From Pseudomonas atagonensis (GTDB taxonomy: Bacteria; Pseudomonadota; Gammaproteobacteria; Pseudomonadales; Pseudomonadaceae): DNA of 64,000 bases. Within the stretch, counting starts at the first letter, position 1; each line of letters starts with the position of its first letter. Below the pieces are notes generated by a model. It was not told the DNA's origin. It did no database searches and saw only the letters and a program-made list of their open reading frames with translations. Of the stretch, positions 1 to 8,407 are shown in pieces. The stretch lies in contig NZ_VXCA01000026.1 in the NCBI RefSeq assembly GCF_011369485.1, positions 1 to 64,000 of the forward strand, in the 5' to 3' direction. A program made the position numbers and the translations under genes.

Positions 1-1757
1 TCCTGACGATCCCGCGAAATACGCAGACGGTTGTCATACGCATCGCTGATCGCTGTCAGGCGTCCGGCGCGAAAGTGATAAAACCGCGCGGTGTCCCCGG
101 CCAGCGCAAGAATCAGTTCTTCCGGCTCATCGCCGAGAAAAATCGCCGCCCGTGACAGGCTGTTATGAATCGCCGGTCGCTCGGCGCCGGGCAGCGGAAA
201 CCGCGTGCGGCGGTTTTCGTGGTCGACCCAGACCACGAAGTCGCCCTCAAACTCCAGCCGATGCGCCAGCGAATGGCTCCAGCCAAAGCCCAACCCGATA
301 TCGATCTCGGCGGCACTGCTGCGATACAAACGGGTGAATTCAAACGGCAGCCGCCCGTCGAGCGTGCCATCGGTGAGGGTCAGCAGTTCTTCGCCGGTGA
401 CCATCGACACCGGGCAGCCGTTGGTGCAGGTATTGGGCACGCAATCGACGCTGTCGCCGTTGGGGTTTTTCGCCTGGTCGGGGGCGTCGTCGTGGGACTC
501 ATGACGCTCCATCCGGGTGCCCGCGTGCGACTTGTCCCGCGCTATGGGCGCCGGGTTCGGCACCGTCAACACCAGCGAATCGGCCTGGCGAATATTCAAC
601 GGGATCGCTGGCGTCGGTTTCAGCTCGACATTCCGCGCATGGACCACCAACGGTTTCAGCACGCCGGCATGCCCGGTCAAATCCGGCGTCGAGGTCAGCT
701 CGGACAAGCGCAGGGCAGACGCCGCCAGCCACTCGCGGGCTCGCGGCGACTTGATCTTGTCGAGCACTTTGCTGCTCAAGCGCAGTTGCACGCCGACGCC
801 GCCGGACACACGCATCAACAGAAAACTGATCAACAGTTCGACGCGAACCTCAGCCACCACCTCGGCCAGATACTGCGGCGGCAACATCTTCAGCCAACTG
901 GTGAATGCGGCCAGATGAATGAACAGCAAGGGTTCGTCACTGAGGATCAGCAGGCCGTTGGCGATTGCGTCACCGGAGGCTTGCAGCAGTGCGTCCAGCT
1001 CGATGTCGCTGAGGTACTCGAGCAGCTTTTCGCTGTTGGCCTGCAAGTCGGCGAACAGGGCGAACAATTGTTTGATGTCGTCCCAGACACCGTGGAGGGC
1101 TTTCTCCAATCCGCGCCAGTCGGCTTGTTGCAGTTGACCGTATCGTGCAACAAATCCGGCGCTGGAAAACTCCGTCCACAGCGGCTGAAACCCCGTCCAT
1201 TCCCCGCGCAGCCACTCTTCCAGGCCACCGATCACCGCTTCATAAGAGGCATACAACGCTTGCACATGCCGCGTGGAAACATCGGGAAAGAAGGTGATGC
1301 GATAACGCTGGCCCCGATCGCAGTCAGTCACTTCCAGAATGCCGCTCGGCCCGATGGTGTGATGCAGCGGTTCGCCGAAGGTCAACACGCCAGCGACATC
1401 GGCAATCACTGGTTCGAGCGTCACCGGTGTGTCGCCGATCGGGACAAATCGCGATGCTTCGAACACGTGCACCAGCGTCAACGGACCACTGGCGGGGCAC
1501 ATGACCACGGCTGAACTGATGGGTTGGCGCGATTTGACCGGCGCGCTGAGGTGTACGTCATTGCCGACCTTGAACACCTGCTCGACATCCAGCGCCGAAC
1601 CGCTCCAGAACTGTTCGGCCCAGGCTTCGTAGTTGTTCAGGCACAGACGGAATTCGCGGATCAGGTTTTCGAATTCCGGGTGTTCGGGATTGAGCGCGGC
1701 AACCACCAGCAGACCGATGCTGTTGTTCAGTGCCAGAAGCCGATCGGTTTGGAGCAT
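1..1757 (-). CDS. Rhs-family polymorphic toxin, N-terminal part (partial)
   Basis: An open frame of 585 codons starts at ATG 1757 and runs off the left edge without a stop. Residues 1 to about 380 are a mostly helical region with no obvious PAAR or VgrG motif. An acidic, Cys-containing linker follows, then PVSMVTGEELL, the opening motif of the DUF6531/Rhs core, and the aromatic-rich start of the Rhs shell (FEFTRLYRSS, WVDHENRRTRF). In this family the core encloses a C-terminal toxin delivered by type VI secretion or related routes. The toxin tip and any immunity gene lie outside the window. No T6SS gene is visible nearby, so the delivery route is unknown. Assignment to Rhs is solid; antibacterial function is inferred. 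Confidence 0.85.
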   Translation of the reverse strand, partial: MLQTDRLLALNNSIGLLVVAALNPEHPEFENLIREFRLCLNNYEAWAEQFWSGSALDVEQVFKVGNDVHLSAPVKSRQPISSAVVMCPASGPLTLVHVFEASRFVPIGDTPVTLEPVIADVAGVLTFGEPLHHTIGPSGILEVTDCDRGQRYRITFFPDVSTRHVQALYASYEAVIGGLEEWLRGEWTGFQPLWTEFSSAGFVARYGQLQQADWRGLEKALHGVWDDIKQLFALFADLQANSEKLLEYLSDIELDALLQASGDAIANGLLILSDEPLLFIHLAAFTSWLKMLPPQYLAEVVAEVRVELLISFLLMRVSGGVGVQLRLSSKVLDKIKSPRAREWLAASALRLSELTSTPDLTGHAGVLKPLVVHARNVELKPTPAIPLNIRQADSLVLTVPNPAPIARDKSHAGTRMERHESHDDAPDQAKNPNGDSVDCVPNTCTNGCPVSMVTGEELLTLTDGTLDGRLPFEFTRLYRSSAAEIDIGLGFGWSHSLAHRLEFEGDFVVWVDHENRRTRFPLPGAERPAIHNSLSRAAIFLGDEPEELILALAGDTARFYHFRAGRLTAISDAYDNRLRISRDRQ

Positions 1758-2000
1758 TCGCTGTCACTCGCGCACATGGAAAAAGGTGCGAGGACTTTGC
1801 GGGGGATCAAACAGGAAAGAAGTCGGGCAAGTAGGAACTACCTGTAGGACGTTTCGCTAAATGCTGGCGAGTTGTTCATCGGCTCAATGGACATTGCCCG
1901 TTGCTCAATGTCTGCCACGCTCGTTATGCTGCTGAACCCTTTAATCAGATCCGAGCAGCGGCGCCAGGCGTCGCCCGGGATGTCTTTGAAAACGGATCCG

Positions 2001-2699
2001 ATGATGAATGCACCGCTGAAGGCGTTCGGCCCGATCAAGGCCGTGATTTTCGATATGGACGGTTTGCTGCTGGACACCGAGGGCATCTACACCGAGGTCA
2101 CCTCGCTGATTGCCCAGCGTTACGGGCGTACCTTCGACTGGAGCGTCAAGCAGAACATCATCGGTCGTGGCGCCAACGATCTGGCCAACTACGTGGTAAA
2201 GGCGCTGGAGTTGCCGATCACCGCTGAAGAGTTTCTGGTCATTCGCGAACCCTTGATGCGCGAGCGCTTCCCCACCGCGCAAGCGATGCCGGGCGCTGAA
2301 GAGCTGATTCGCCACCTCAAGGCGCACAACATTCCGATCGCCGTGGGCACCAGTTCGTCGCGACAGTCGTTTGGCCAGAAAACCACGTTGCACCGCGACT
2401 GGTTTGCGCTGTTCGATTTCATCGTCACGGCGGACGACCCGGAAGTCGGTGCAGCCAAACCGGCGCCGGACATTTTCCTTACGGCGGCCCGGCGTCTGGG
2501 GGTTGCCCCCGAGGATTGTCTGGTGTTCGAGGATTCGCCGTTTGGCGTCACGGCGGCCAAAGCCGCAGGAATGACCGCCATCGCCATTCCGGACGCCGCC
2601 ATGGCCGATGAAAAGTACGCACACGCCGACGGGATTCTTCGTACGTTGAAAGCGTTCACCCCGAGCGCCTGTGGTTTGCCGGCGCTGGATTGGGCTTAA
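2001..2699 (+). CDS. HAD-IA family phosphatase, pseudouridine-5-phosphatase-like
   Basis: A 232-residue haloacid dehalogenase-superfamily hydrolase. Residues 16-22 (IFDMDGL) hold the nucleophile Asp18 and acid/base Asp20. The VGTSSS stretch is motif II, the Lys in AAKPAPD is motif III and VFEDSPFG is motif IV. The cap domain between residues 30 and 100 makes it subfamily IA, of the type that acts on small phosphorylated metabolites. Closest in character are the HDHD1/pseudouridine-5-phosphatase and beta-phosphoglucomutase-like enzymes; the substrate cannot be read from sequence. The frame is open upstream to 1872, but ATG 2001 (or 2004) puts motif I at the usual distance from the N-terminus. 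No strong ribosome-binding site is visible. A shared terminator follows. Confidence 0.85.
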   Translation: MMNAPLKAFGPIKAVIFDMDGLLLDTEGIYTEVTSLIAQRYGRTFDWSVKQNIIGRGANDLANYVVKALELPITAEEFLVIREPLMRERFPTAQAMPGAEELIRHLKAHNIPIAVGTSSSRQSFGQKTTLHRDWFALFDFIVTADDPEVGAAKPAPDIFLTAARRLGVAPEDCLVFEDSPFGVTAAKAAGMTAIAIPDAAMADEKYAHADGILRTLKAFTPSACGLPALDWA

Positions 2700-2713
2700 A
2701 CAACCTGAACAAA

Positions 2714-2754
2714 AAAACGCCGCCCTTCTGTTGAAAGAGGGGCGGCGTTTTTCG
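2714..2754. terminator. Bidirectional intrinsic terminator between convergent genes
   Basis: A GC-rich stem (ACGCCGCCC against GGGCGGCGT) is flanked by an A-tract on the left and a T-tract on the right. It can therefore end transcription of both the HAD gene (plus strand) and the SDR gene (minus strand). Confidence 0.85.
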
Positions 2755-2773
2755 TTCTGGCGACGTGGAAAGA

Positions 2774-3520
2774 TCAGGCGCCGAAACCGCCGTCGATGGT
2801 CAGGCTGGCACCGGTGATGTAGCCCGCTTCCGGGCCTGCAAGGTAAGCGACGAAGCTGGCGATCTCTTCGGCTTTACCGTAACGACCCACCGCCATCAGC
2901 GGGATCAGGCTTTCGGCAAAGTCACCGTGGGCCGGGTTCATGTCGGTGTCGACCGGGCCAGGCTGCACGTTGTTGATGGTGATGCCGCGTGGGCCCAAAT
3001 CCCGTGCCAGACCCTTGGTCAGGCCGACCAGTGCCGATTTGCTCATCGCATACACACCGCCACCGGCGAAGGGCATGCGGTCGGCGTTGGTGCTGCCGAT
3101 GTTGATGATCCGTGCGCCTTCGCCCATGTGTTTGGCGGCTTCCTGCGAGGCGATGAAGACGCTGCGTACGTTGATTGCCAGGGTCTGATCGAAGTCTTCA
3201 AGTTTGAAGTCTTCCAGCGGCGCGACGGCCAGCACACCGGCGTTGTTGACCAGAATGTCGAGTCGACCGAAAGCTTCAACCGTTGCGCTGACCGCATGGC
3301 GAATGGCCGCGGCGTCAGCGCTGTCGGCCTTGATGGCGAGAGCCTTGCCGCCGTTGGCGGTGATGCTGTTTTGCAACGCTTCGGCTTTGGCGGTGGAGCT
3401 GACGTAAGTGAAGGCTACTGCTGCGCCTTCAGCGGCCAGGCGTTTGACGATGGCGGCACCGATGCCCCGAGAGCCGCCTTGAATCAGAGCGACTTTACCG
3501 CTGAGGTGTTGAGTGGTCAT
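2774..3520 (-). CDS. Short-chain dehydrogenase/reductase (SDR), 3-oxoacyl-ACP reductase-like
   Basis: A 248-residue classical SDR oxidoreductase. GGSRGIG (residues 15-21) is the dinucleotide-binding motif, NNAG (92-95) the structural motif, and Ser143, Tyr157 and Lys161 (YAMSK) the catalytic residues. PGPVDTDM and the C-terminal TGASLTIDGGFGA are typical of the FabG-like branch. Arg18 after the first glycines suggests NADPH preference, which is inference. The substrate is unknown. It lies divergently from a LysR regulator 126 bp away, the standard arrangement for a LysR-controlled target gene, so it is probably that regulator's target. Confidence 0.88.
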   Translation of the reverse strand: MTTQHLSGKVALIQGGSRGIGAAIVKRLAAEGAAVAFTYVSSTAKAEALQNSITANGGKALAIKADSADAAAIRHAVSATVEAFGRLDILVNNAGVLAVAPLEDFKLEDFDQTLAINVRSVFIASQEAAKHMGEGARIINIGSTNADRMPFAGGGVYAMSKSALVGLTKGLARDLGPRGITINNVQPGPVDTDMNPAHGDFAESLIPLMAVGRYGKAEEIASFVAYLAGPEAGYITGASLTIDGGFGA

Positions 3521-3608
3521 GTTCGATCTCCAGATGTTTCAAGGCGGAATGCCTTGTTGTTGGAACCGAGTATCGGCCTCGCATCGACAACCGTGTAGAC
3601 CATGATTG

Positions 3609-3638
3609 CTATAGTCTGTGTAAACCAGAAGTTTATAG
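3609..3638. promoter_or_regulatory. Candidate LysR operator in SDR/LysR intergenic region
   Basis: CTATA (3609-3613) and TATAG (3634-3638) form an interrupted dyad in the divergent promoter region just before the LysR start. LysR regulators usually bind T-N11-A-containing dyads here. The dyad is short, so this is a weak call. Confidence 0.3.
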
Positions 3639-3646
3639 TGGCGATC

Positions 3647-4573
3647 ATGGAAACTTTCAGCAGTATCGAATGCTTCGTGCGTAGCGCCGAAGTCGGCAGC
3701 TTCGCCGAGGCCGCCCGACGTTTGAGCCTGACCCCGGCAGCCGTCGGCAAAAGTGTGGCGAAGCTTGAGGGGCGGCTCGGTGTACGGCTGTTCCAGCGTA
3801 GTACACGCAGCCTGACGCTGACCGAGGCCGGGCATCTGTTCCTGAATCAGGTCAGTGGCAGCCTGACGACCATTCAAAATGCCGTGGCCAACCTGTCCAG
3901 TGTTGAAGGGCTGCCGGCGGGTACGCTGAAAGTCAGCATGGGTGCAGCCTTTGGATGCCTGCACATCGTGCCGATGCTCGGTGAGTTTCTGCGACGATTT
4001 CCCGCGATCAATCCGGACTGGCATTTCGATAATCGACAGGTCGATCTGATCGGGCAGGGGTTCGACGCCGCCATTGGTGGTGGTTTCGAGCTGCCGCAAG
4101 GTGTGATCGCGCGCAAGTTGAGCCCGGCGCACCGGATCCTGGTGGCGTCCAGCGATTATCTGCAGGCCAATCCGAATATCGTCGAGCCGGAAGACCTCAA
4201 CCATCACGACGGCATTTTGATCCGCTCGCCACAAACCGGGCGCGTGCGTTCCTGGCAATTAGTCGGGCGCAATCCACAGAATTGTCGCCCGTTGATGCTC
4301 AAGGCGCGGATGACCATGAGCGATTCCGAGGCCGCTTGCAGGACAGCGGCGCAGGGCTTGGGCATTGCGCTGGTGAGCATGCCGTTTGCGGTGGGGTATC
4401 TTGAGGCGGGATCGTTGCAGCGGGTCTTGCCGGACTGGTTTGTCGATGATGGCAACATTTCGATCTACTACGCCGAGCACAAATTGTTGCCGGGCAAGAC
4501 CCGGGCGTTTGTGGATTTTGTGATTGGGCAGTTTGCGCAGCAGGGACTGGCTCAGCGGTTCAGTGCTATCTGA
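3647..4573 (+). CDS. LysR-type transcriptional regulator
   Basis: A 308-residue LysR regulator. Residues 1-60 form the winged helix-turn-helix (SFAEAARRLSLTPAAVGKSV, then LGVRLFQRSTRSLTLTEAG). Residues 90-295 form the periplasmic-binding-protein-like effector domain. ATG 3647 was chosen because METFSSIECF gives the usual LysR N-terminus; the frame is open 15 codons further up without conserved sequence. It is transcribed away from the SDR gene and likely controls it and itself. The effector is unknown. No other regulated gene is adjacent, since a REP-type repeat separates it from the next convergent gene. Confidence 0.88.
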   Translation: METFSSIECFVRSAEVGSFAEAARRLSLTPAAVGKSVAKLEGRLGVRLFQRSTRSLTLTEAGHLFLNQVSGSLTTIQNAVANLSSVEGLPAGTLKVSMGAAFGCLHIVPMLGEFLRRFPAINPDWHFDNRQVDLIGQGFDAAIGGGFELPQGVIARKLSPAHRILVASSDYLQANPNIVEPEDLNHHDGILIRSPQTGRVRSWQLVGRNPQNCRPLMLKARMTMSDSEAACRTAAQGLGIALVSMPFAVGYLEAGSLQRVLPDWFVDDGNISIYYAEHKLLPGKTRAFVDFVIGQFAQQGLAQRFSAI

Positions 4574-4599
4574 ATCTGGCTTGAAACCGAGGCGCGGCC

Positions 4600-4690
4600 A
4601 TCGCGGGCAAGCCACGCTCCCACAGGTCTCGCGTGGCACACAAAATGTGTGGGCAACTCATAATCTGTGGGAGCGAGGCTTGCCCGCGAT
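4600..4690. repeat. REP-type inverted repeat pair
   Basis: ATCGCGGGCAAGCCACGCTC at the left end is repeated in inverse orientation at the right end (GAGCGAGGCTTGCCCGCGAT), separated by about 40 bp. This is the familiar Pseudomonas REP doublet (REPIN) layout. It sits between the 3' ends of convergent genes. Confidence 0.85.
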
Positions 4691-4705
4691 GAACGATAAC
4701 GCTGT

Positions 4706-5434
4706 CTAGCGGGCAAATCGCCCCGGCCAGCCAATGATGTTTTTCGGCCGGGGCGTTGCATAAGTCCGCACCTTCGACGTCGACAATCCCAGGCGCACCA
4801 GCGATTCCGCAATTGTCACCGCTGCCGTCACTCCGTCCACCACCGGTACTCCGGTGCGCCGACGAATCTGCTCATCCAGCCCGGCCATGCCGCCGCAGCC
4901 CAGGCAAATCACTTCGGCCTTGTCTTGCGTCACCGCCAACTCAGCCTGATGCACGATGGCTTCCAGCGCCCGCTGCGGTTCATGCTCCAGCTCAAGCACC
5001 GCCAGACCGCTGGCTCGCACCGAGGCGCAGCGATCCCACAGACCGGACAGTTTCAGGCGATCCTCGATCAGCGGTACGGTGCGATCCAGCGTGGTGACTA
5101 CCGAATACGCGTGGCCGAGAAACATCGCCGTACTCGCCGCCGCGTCAGTGATATCGACCACCGGCACGTTGAGCAATTCCTGCAAACCTTCGCGGCCATG
5201 TTCGCCGTAACCGGCCTGAATCACCGCATCGAACGGCTGATCGTAAGACATCACTCGATCCATAACGGCGATGGCGGCCAGATAGCTTTCGAAATTGCCT
5301 TCTATCGAGTCAGCGCCGAAGTGCGGTGTCAGGCCGACGATTTCGGTACCCGGTGAAGCGACAGCCTGCGCCGAGCGAGCGATGGCCTGAGTGATGGACT
5401 CGGTGGTGTTGACGTTGACCACGAGAATTCGCAT
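4706..5434 (-). CDS. Asp/Glu/hydantoin racemase-fold enzyme with only one active-site Cys
   Basis: A 242-residue member of the Asp/Glu/hydantoin racemase fold (PF01177), most like hydantoin or allantoin racemases. VNVNTTESIT near the N-terminus is the family start. The C-terminal half keeps Cys180 in LGCGGM. At the position of the first catalytic Cys (usual motif ACFGDPG) it reads AGYGEHG, with Gly75 encoded by GGT. One-cysteine enzymes of this fold are known, namely arylmalonate decarboxylase with Gly74/Cys188, so racemase activity should not be assumed. The gene is 55 bp downstream of an NCS1 permease on the same strand, so it probably acts on a substrate that the permease imports (hydantoin, allantoin or similar). 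Confidence 0.75.
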   Translation of the reverse strand: MRILVVNVNTTESITQAIARSAQAVASPGTEIVGLTPHFGADSIEGNFESYLAAIAVMDRVMSYDQPFDAVIQAGYGEHGREGLQELLNVPVVDITDAAASTAMFLGHAYSVVTTLDRTVPLIEDRLKLSGLWDRCASVRASGLAVLELEHEPQRALEAIVHQAELAVTQDKAEVICLGCGGMAGLDEQIRRRTGVPVVDGVTAAVTIAESLVRLGLSTSKVRTYATPRPKNIIGWPGRFAR

Positions 5435-5489
5435 GTGAAGTCCTTATAGCGGGCAGTTCTGCGGCCCGAAGTCCGGGCCGCGAAGGGGA

Positions 5490-7028
5490 TTAATGGCAGA
5501 CGTTGTCGACGGCGATGGACTCGCCGCTGACGTCGGCGTAGTGCGGCTGACGTTTGGCGATGATCAGGTAAAGCATTCCGGCGATTCCCGCGCCGATCAG
5601 CCAGGAGAACGGCGAGACACTGTGGAAGCCCGGCACCAGTGCCAGGACGATGGCGATCAGCGCTGCAGGAATGAACGCCGCTACCGCACGGAAATTGACG
5701 CCTCGGCTGTAGTAATAAGCGCCATTGGGATCTTCGCTGTAGAGCTGCGGGACGTTGATCCGGCCTTTGCGGATCAGCCAGTAGTCGACCATGATCACGC
5801 CGTACAACGGGCCGAGCAGGGCGCCCAGACCGGACAGGAAATACACGATGACCAACGGGCTGTTGTAGAGATTCCACGGCAGAATCAACACGGCGATGGT
5901 CGCGCTGATCAGCCCGGCACGGCGGAAGGTCAGGTATTTCGGCGCGAGGTTGCTGAGGACGAACGCCGGGGCGACGAAGTTGGCCATGATGTTCACCGCG
6001 ACGGTGACGATCAGGAAGGCCAGGCAACCCAGAACCAGAAAGAACGTGTTGGGAATCGACGCAATGATTTCAGTCGGGCTTTCGATGATCCGGCCATTGA
6101 TCTGAAACTGCGCGCCGCAGAGCAGCACGGTGATCGCGGCGAAAACCAGAATGTTCACCGGCAAGCCCCAGAAGTTGCCGATCTTGATGGTCTTGCGGCA
6201 GGGTGACGAGCGTGCGAAGTCGCAGAAGTTGAGAATCAGCGTGCCGTAGATCGCCAGCCACAATGCGCCACCGGCAAAAATGTTGCGCCACATCTCGCCG
6301 CCGGTCAGCGGTTCACGGATCGACCAGGCAATGGTTGCGTTGGCCTGGAAGTACATCCACGCGGCGAGGGCTGCGACGGTAAGCAAGATCACCGGTCCGG
6401 CAAAGGCTTCGTAACGACGAACCATTTCCATGCCGTAGGCAAGGATCGCCAGTTGCACGAACCAGATCGCCACAAAGCACACCCAGCCCAACGTCGACAG
6501 GCCGAGAATCGAGTTGTGGTCGTACTCGGCAAAGCCCGGATGCACGGAAGTGAGCAATACGCGGAAAACCACTGACGCCAGATACGTTTGTATGCCGAAC
6601 CAGGCGATGGCGATCACGGCCCGGATTAACGCAGGGATCTGCGCGCCGTGTATACCGAAACTGATCCGGCTGATCACCGGAAACGGCACCCCGGTTTTCT
6701 GTCCCATGTAACCGGACAGGTTCATGAAGAAATACACCAGCGCCGCGCCGATCCCCAGCGACAGCAGAATCTGCCAACCACCGAGGCCCAGGGCGTACAG
6801 ACCGATGGCGAACGAGTAGTTGGCGATGTTGTGAACGTCATTGGTCCACAGGGCGAAGATGCTGTACTTGCCCCAGCGCCGGCCTTCGGCCTTGGTTGGC
6901 GCCAGATCACTGTTGTGCAGGCGTGGGCTCAGTTGTAACGGCTCGGTCAGTCCGTCATGGGGTAACGGTTGATCGAGGGCAGAGGCGGGCAGATTCAGCG
7001 CGATGTTATTGGAGAGACTTGTACGCAT
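5490..7028 (-). CDS. NCS1-family nucleobase/hydantoin:cation symporter
   Basis: A 512-residue inner-membrane transporter with about 12 hydrophobic segments. The N-terminal WTNDVHNIANYSFAIGLYAL is typical of NCS1 permeases for cytosine, allantoin, uracil or benzyl-hydantoin. ATG 7028 was chosen because an AGGAG lies about nine bases upstream; the frame is open 14 further codons to 7070. It is the first gene of a two-gene unit with the racemase-fold enzyme. A 16-bp perfect palindrome about 165 bp upstream suggests GntR-type control. The exact substrate cannot be told from sequence. Confidence 0.85.
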   Translation of the reverse strand: MRTSLSNNIALNLPASALDQPLPHDGLTEPLQLSPRLHNSDLAPTKAEGRRWGKYSIFALWTNDVHNIANYSFAIGLYALGLGGWQILLSLGIGAALVYFFMNLSGYMGQKTGVPFPVISRISFGIHGAQIPALIRAVIAIAWFGIQTYLASVVFRVLLTSVHPGFAEYDHNSILGLSTLGWVCFVAIWFVQLAILAYGMEMVRRYEAFAGPVILLTVAALAAWMYFQANATIAWSIREPLTGGEMWRNIFAGGALWLAIYGTLILNFCDFARSSPCRKTIKIGNFWGLPVNILVFAAITVLLCGAQFQINGRIIESPTEIIASIPNTFFLVLGCLAFLIVTVAVNIMANFVAPAFVLSNLAPKYLTFRRAGLISATIAVLILPWNLYNSPLVIVYFLSGLGALLGPLYGVIMVDYWLIRKGRINVPQLYSEDPNGAYYYSRGVNFRAVAAFIPAALIAIVLALVPGFHSVSPFSWLIGAGIAGMLYLIIAKRQPHYADVSGESIAVDNVCH

Positions 7029-7417
7029 TCCGGCAGGCTCCTGATGTTCAGTGCCGCGATGACTGTGCATGAGCCGCCCGGCTCGACAAATCTTCGTCGC
7101 GGCAATGAAAACATCACTGGTTACGGGGCATCTGCAGCCTGTACGGGATAGGGCGCTTCAGGCTTGCGGATCGAAAGTGTTTATGTTTTGCAGTTTTGTA
7201 TACAAAACATGTATGCACTAAAGCCAGATTTGTGCCAGTCATCGATCTATCGCCAGCGCTGTTCATTTCGAAAAGTTATCGATTGGCACTAAGTGACTGA
7301 AATAAAAGCGATATAAGTTGACCGGTTGAGCAGGTATTTATTTTTTGCGGGGGTTTTGAGGGCGAGGCAAAAGGAAAGAGCGTTCGGAAGGGATGTAACT
7401 TTTCAGGGCGCGGAAAC
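7029..7417. promoter_or_regulatory. Non-coding region upstream of NCS1 operon
   Basis: This stretch holds no convincing gene. It carries the promoter region of the NCS1 operon, including the palindrome at 7193-7208, and runs into the cysH terminator. Confidence 0.5.
7193..7208. promoter_or_regulatory. Candidate GntR-type operator of the NCS1 operon
   Basis: GTTTTGTATACAAAAC is a perfect 16-bp palindrome. A wider inverted pair, ATGTTTTG (7183-7190) and CAAAACAT (7203-7210), overlaps it. The TGTATACA core resembles operators of GntR/FCD regulators. No matching regulator is adjacent, so the protein that binds here is unknown. Confidence 0.5.
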
Positions 7418-7466
7418 AAAAAAGTGCACACATAAATGGCACCGATGGTGACATTCGTGTGTACAC
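7418..7466 (-). terminator. Intrinsic terminator of cysH
   Basis: Read on the minus strand, two 20-base arms (7447-7466 and 7424-7443, 16 of 20 paired) around a 3-base loop are followed by a run of six T. It lies 42 bp past the cysH stop. Confidence 0.8.
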
Positions 7467-7508
7467 ATTTTTCGAGTCGCTACAAAGGGGAATCATCGTG
7501 GCAGTGAT

Positions 7509-8243
7509 TTACGCCTTGCTGATGATATTACCGGCGTGCAGCCCGCATTCTTTTTGCGTCGCTTCTTCCCACCACCAGCGGCCTTCGCGCTCATGCTGGT
7601 TTGGCAGAACCGGACGGGTGCAGGGTTCGCAGCCGATGCTGATGAAACCGCGTTCATGCAGGCTGTTGTACGGCAGCTCCAGCATGCGGATGTAGCCCCA
7701 GATCTCTTCGCTGGTCATCTGCGCCAATGGGTTGAACTTGTACAGGGTGCGCTCAGGCGTAGAGAACGCGGTGTCGATTTCCATCACCGCCACGGCGCTG
7801 CGGGTGCCCGGACTCTGGTCGCGGCGCTGGCCGGTGGCCCAGGCTTTGACGCCGGACAACTTGCGGCGCAACGGCTCGATCTTGCGGATGCCGCAGCATT
7901 CGCCGTGGCCGTCCCTGTAGAAACTGAACAGGCCTTTTTCCTTCACGAACGGTTCCAGTTTCGTGTAGTCAGGCGACACCAGTTCGATGTCGATCTTGTA
8001 GTGCTCGCGTACCTGATCGATGAAACGGTAGGTCTCCGGGTGCAGGCGGCCGGTGTCGAGGCTGAACACCTTGACGTTCTTGTTGAGCTTCCAGGCCATG
8101 TCCACCAGCACCACATCCTCGGCGCCGCTGAAAGAGATCCACAAGTCATCGCCGAACTCGGCAAAGGCGAGTTTGAGAATGTCTTGCGCGGATTTGTTGG
8201 CATAGGTCGTGGCGAGTTCCACGACGTCGAACGTTGCACTCAT
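7509..8243 (-). CDS. cysH: Assimilatory adenylylsulfate (APS) reductase
   Basis: A 244-residue thioredoxin-dependent APS reductase, which reduces adenosine 5'-phosphosulfate to sulfite in cysteine biosynthesis. The Cys116-Cys117 pair (GECCGIRK) and Cys205-x-x-Cys208 (GCEPC) are the ligands of the [4Fe-4S] cluster that marks APS rather than PAPS reductases. Cys233 in KECGLH is the catalytic thiol. SFSGAEDVVLVDM forms the PP-loop-like nucleotide site. It has its own terminator and is divergent from thrH, as I recall for P. aeruginosa. Confidence 0.95.
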   Translation of the reverse strand: MSATFDVVELATTYANKSAQDILKLAFAEFGDDLWISFSGAEDVVLVDMAWKLNKNVKVFSLDTGRLHPETYRFIDQVREHYKIDIELVSPDYTKLEPFVKEKGLFSFYRDGHGECCGIRKIEPLRRKLSGVKAWATGQRRDQSPGTRSAVAVMEIDTAFSTPERTLYKFNPLAQMTSEEIWGYIRMLELPYNSLHERGFISIGCEPCTRPVLPNQHEREGRWWWEEATQKECGLHAGNIISKA

Positions 8244-8407
8244 CAGGGCGGCTTCCTACAGGTCAGTGGCGCTGGGCGCTCTATATGGGGCCGATGGTAA
8301 CAAAAAGCTGCAGCGCTCGGGGCGTGCTGTGCGTTGCGCGACTGGAATTGAGTCGCTAGAGTTCGGCCTCGCTCGACTCAAATAATCAATACAAACGGGA
8401 GTGTCTT

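Noticed and set aside
165..1514. A 449-codon open frame on the plus strand
   Set aside because: It is antisense to the Rhs gene. Its product is rich in Arg, Gln and His without domain character, while the minus strand encodes clear Rhs motifs.
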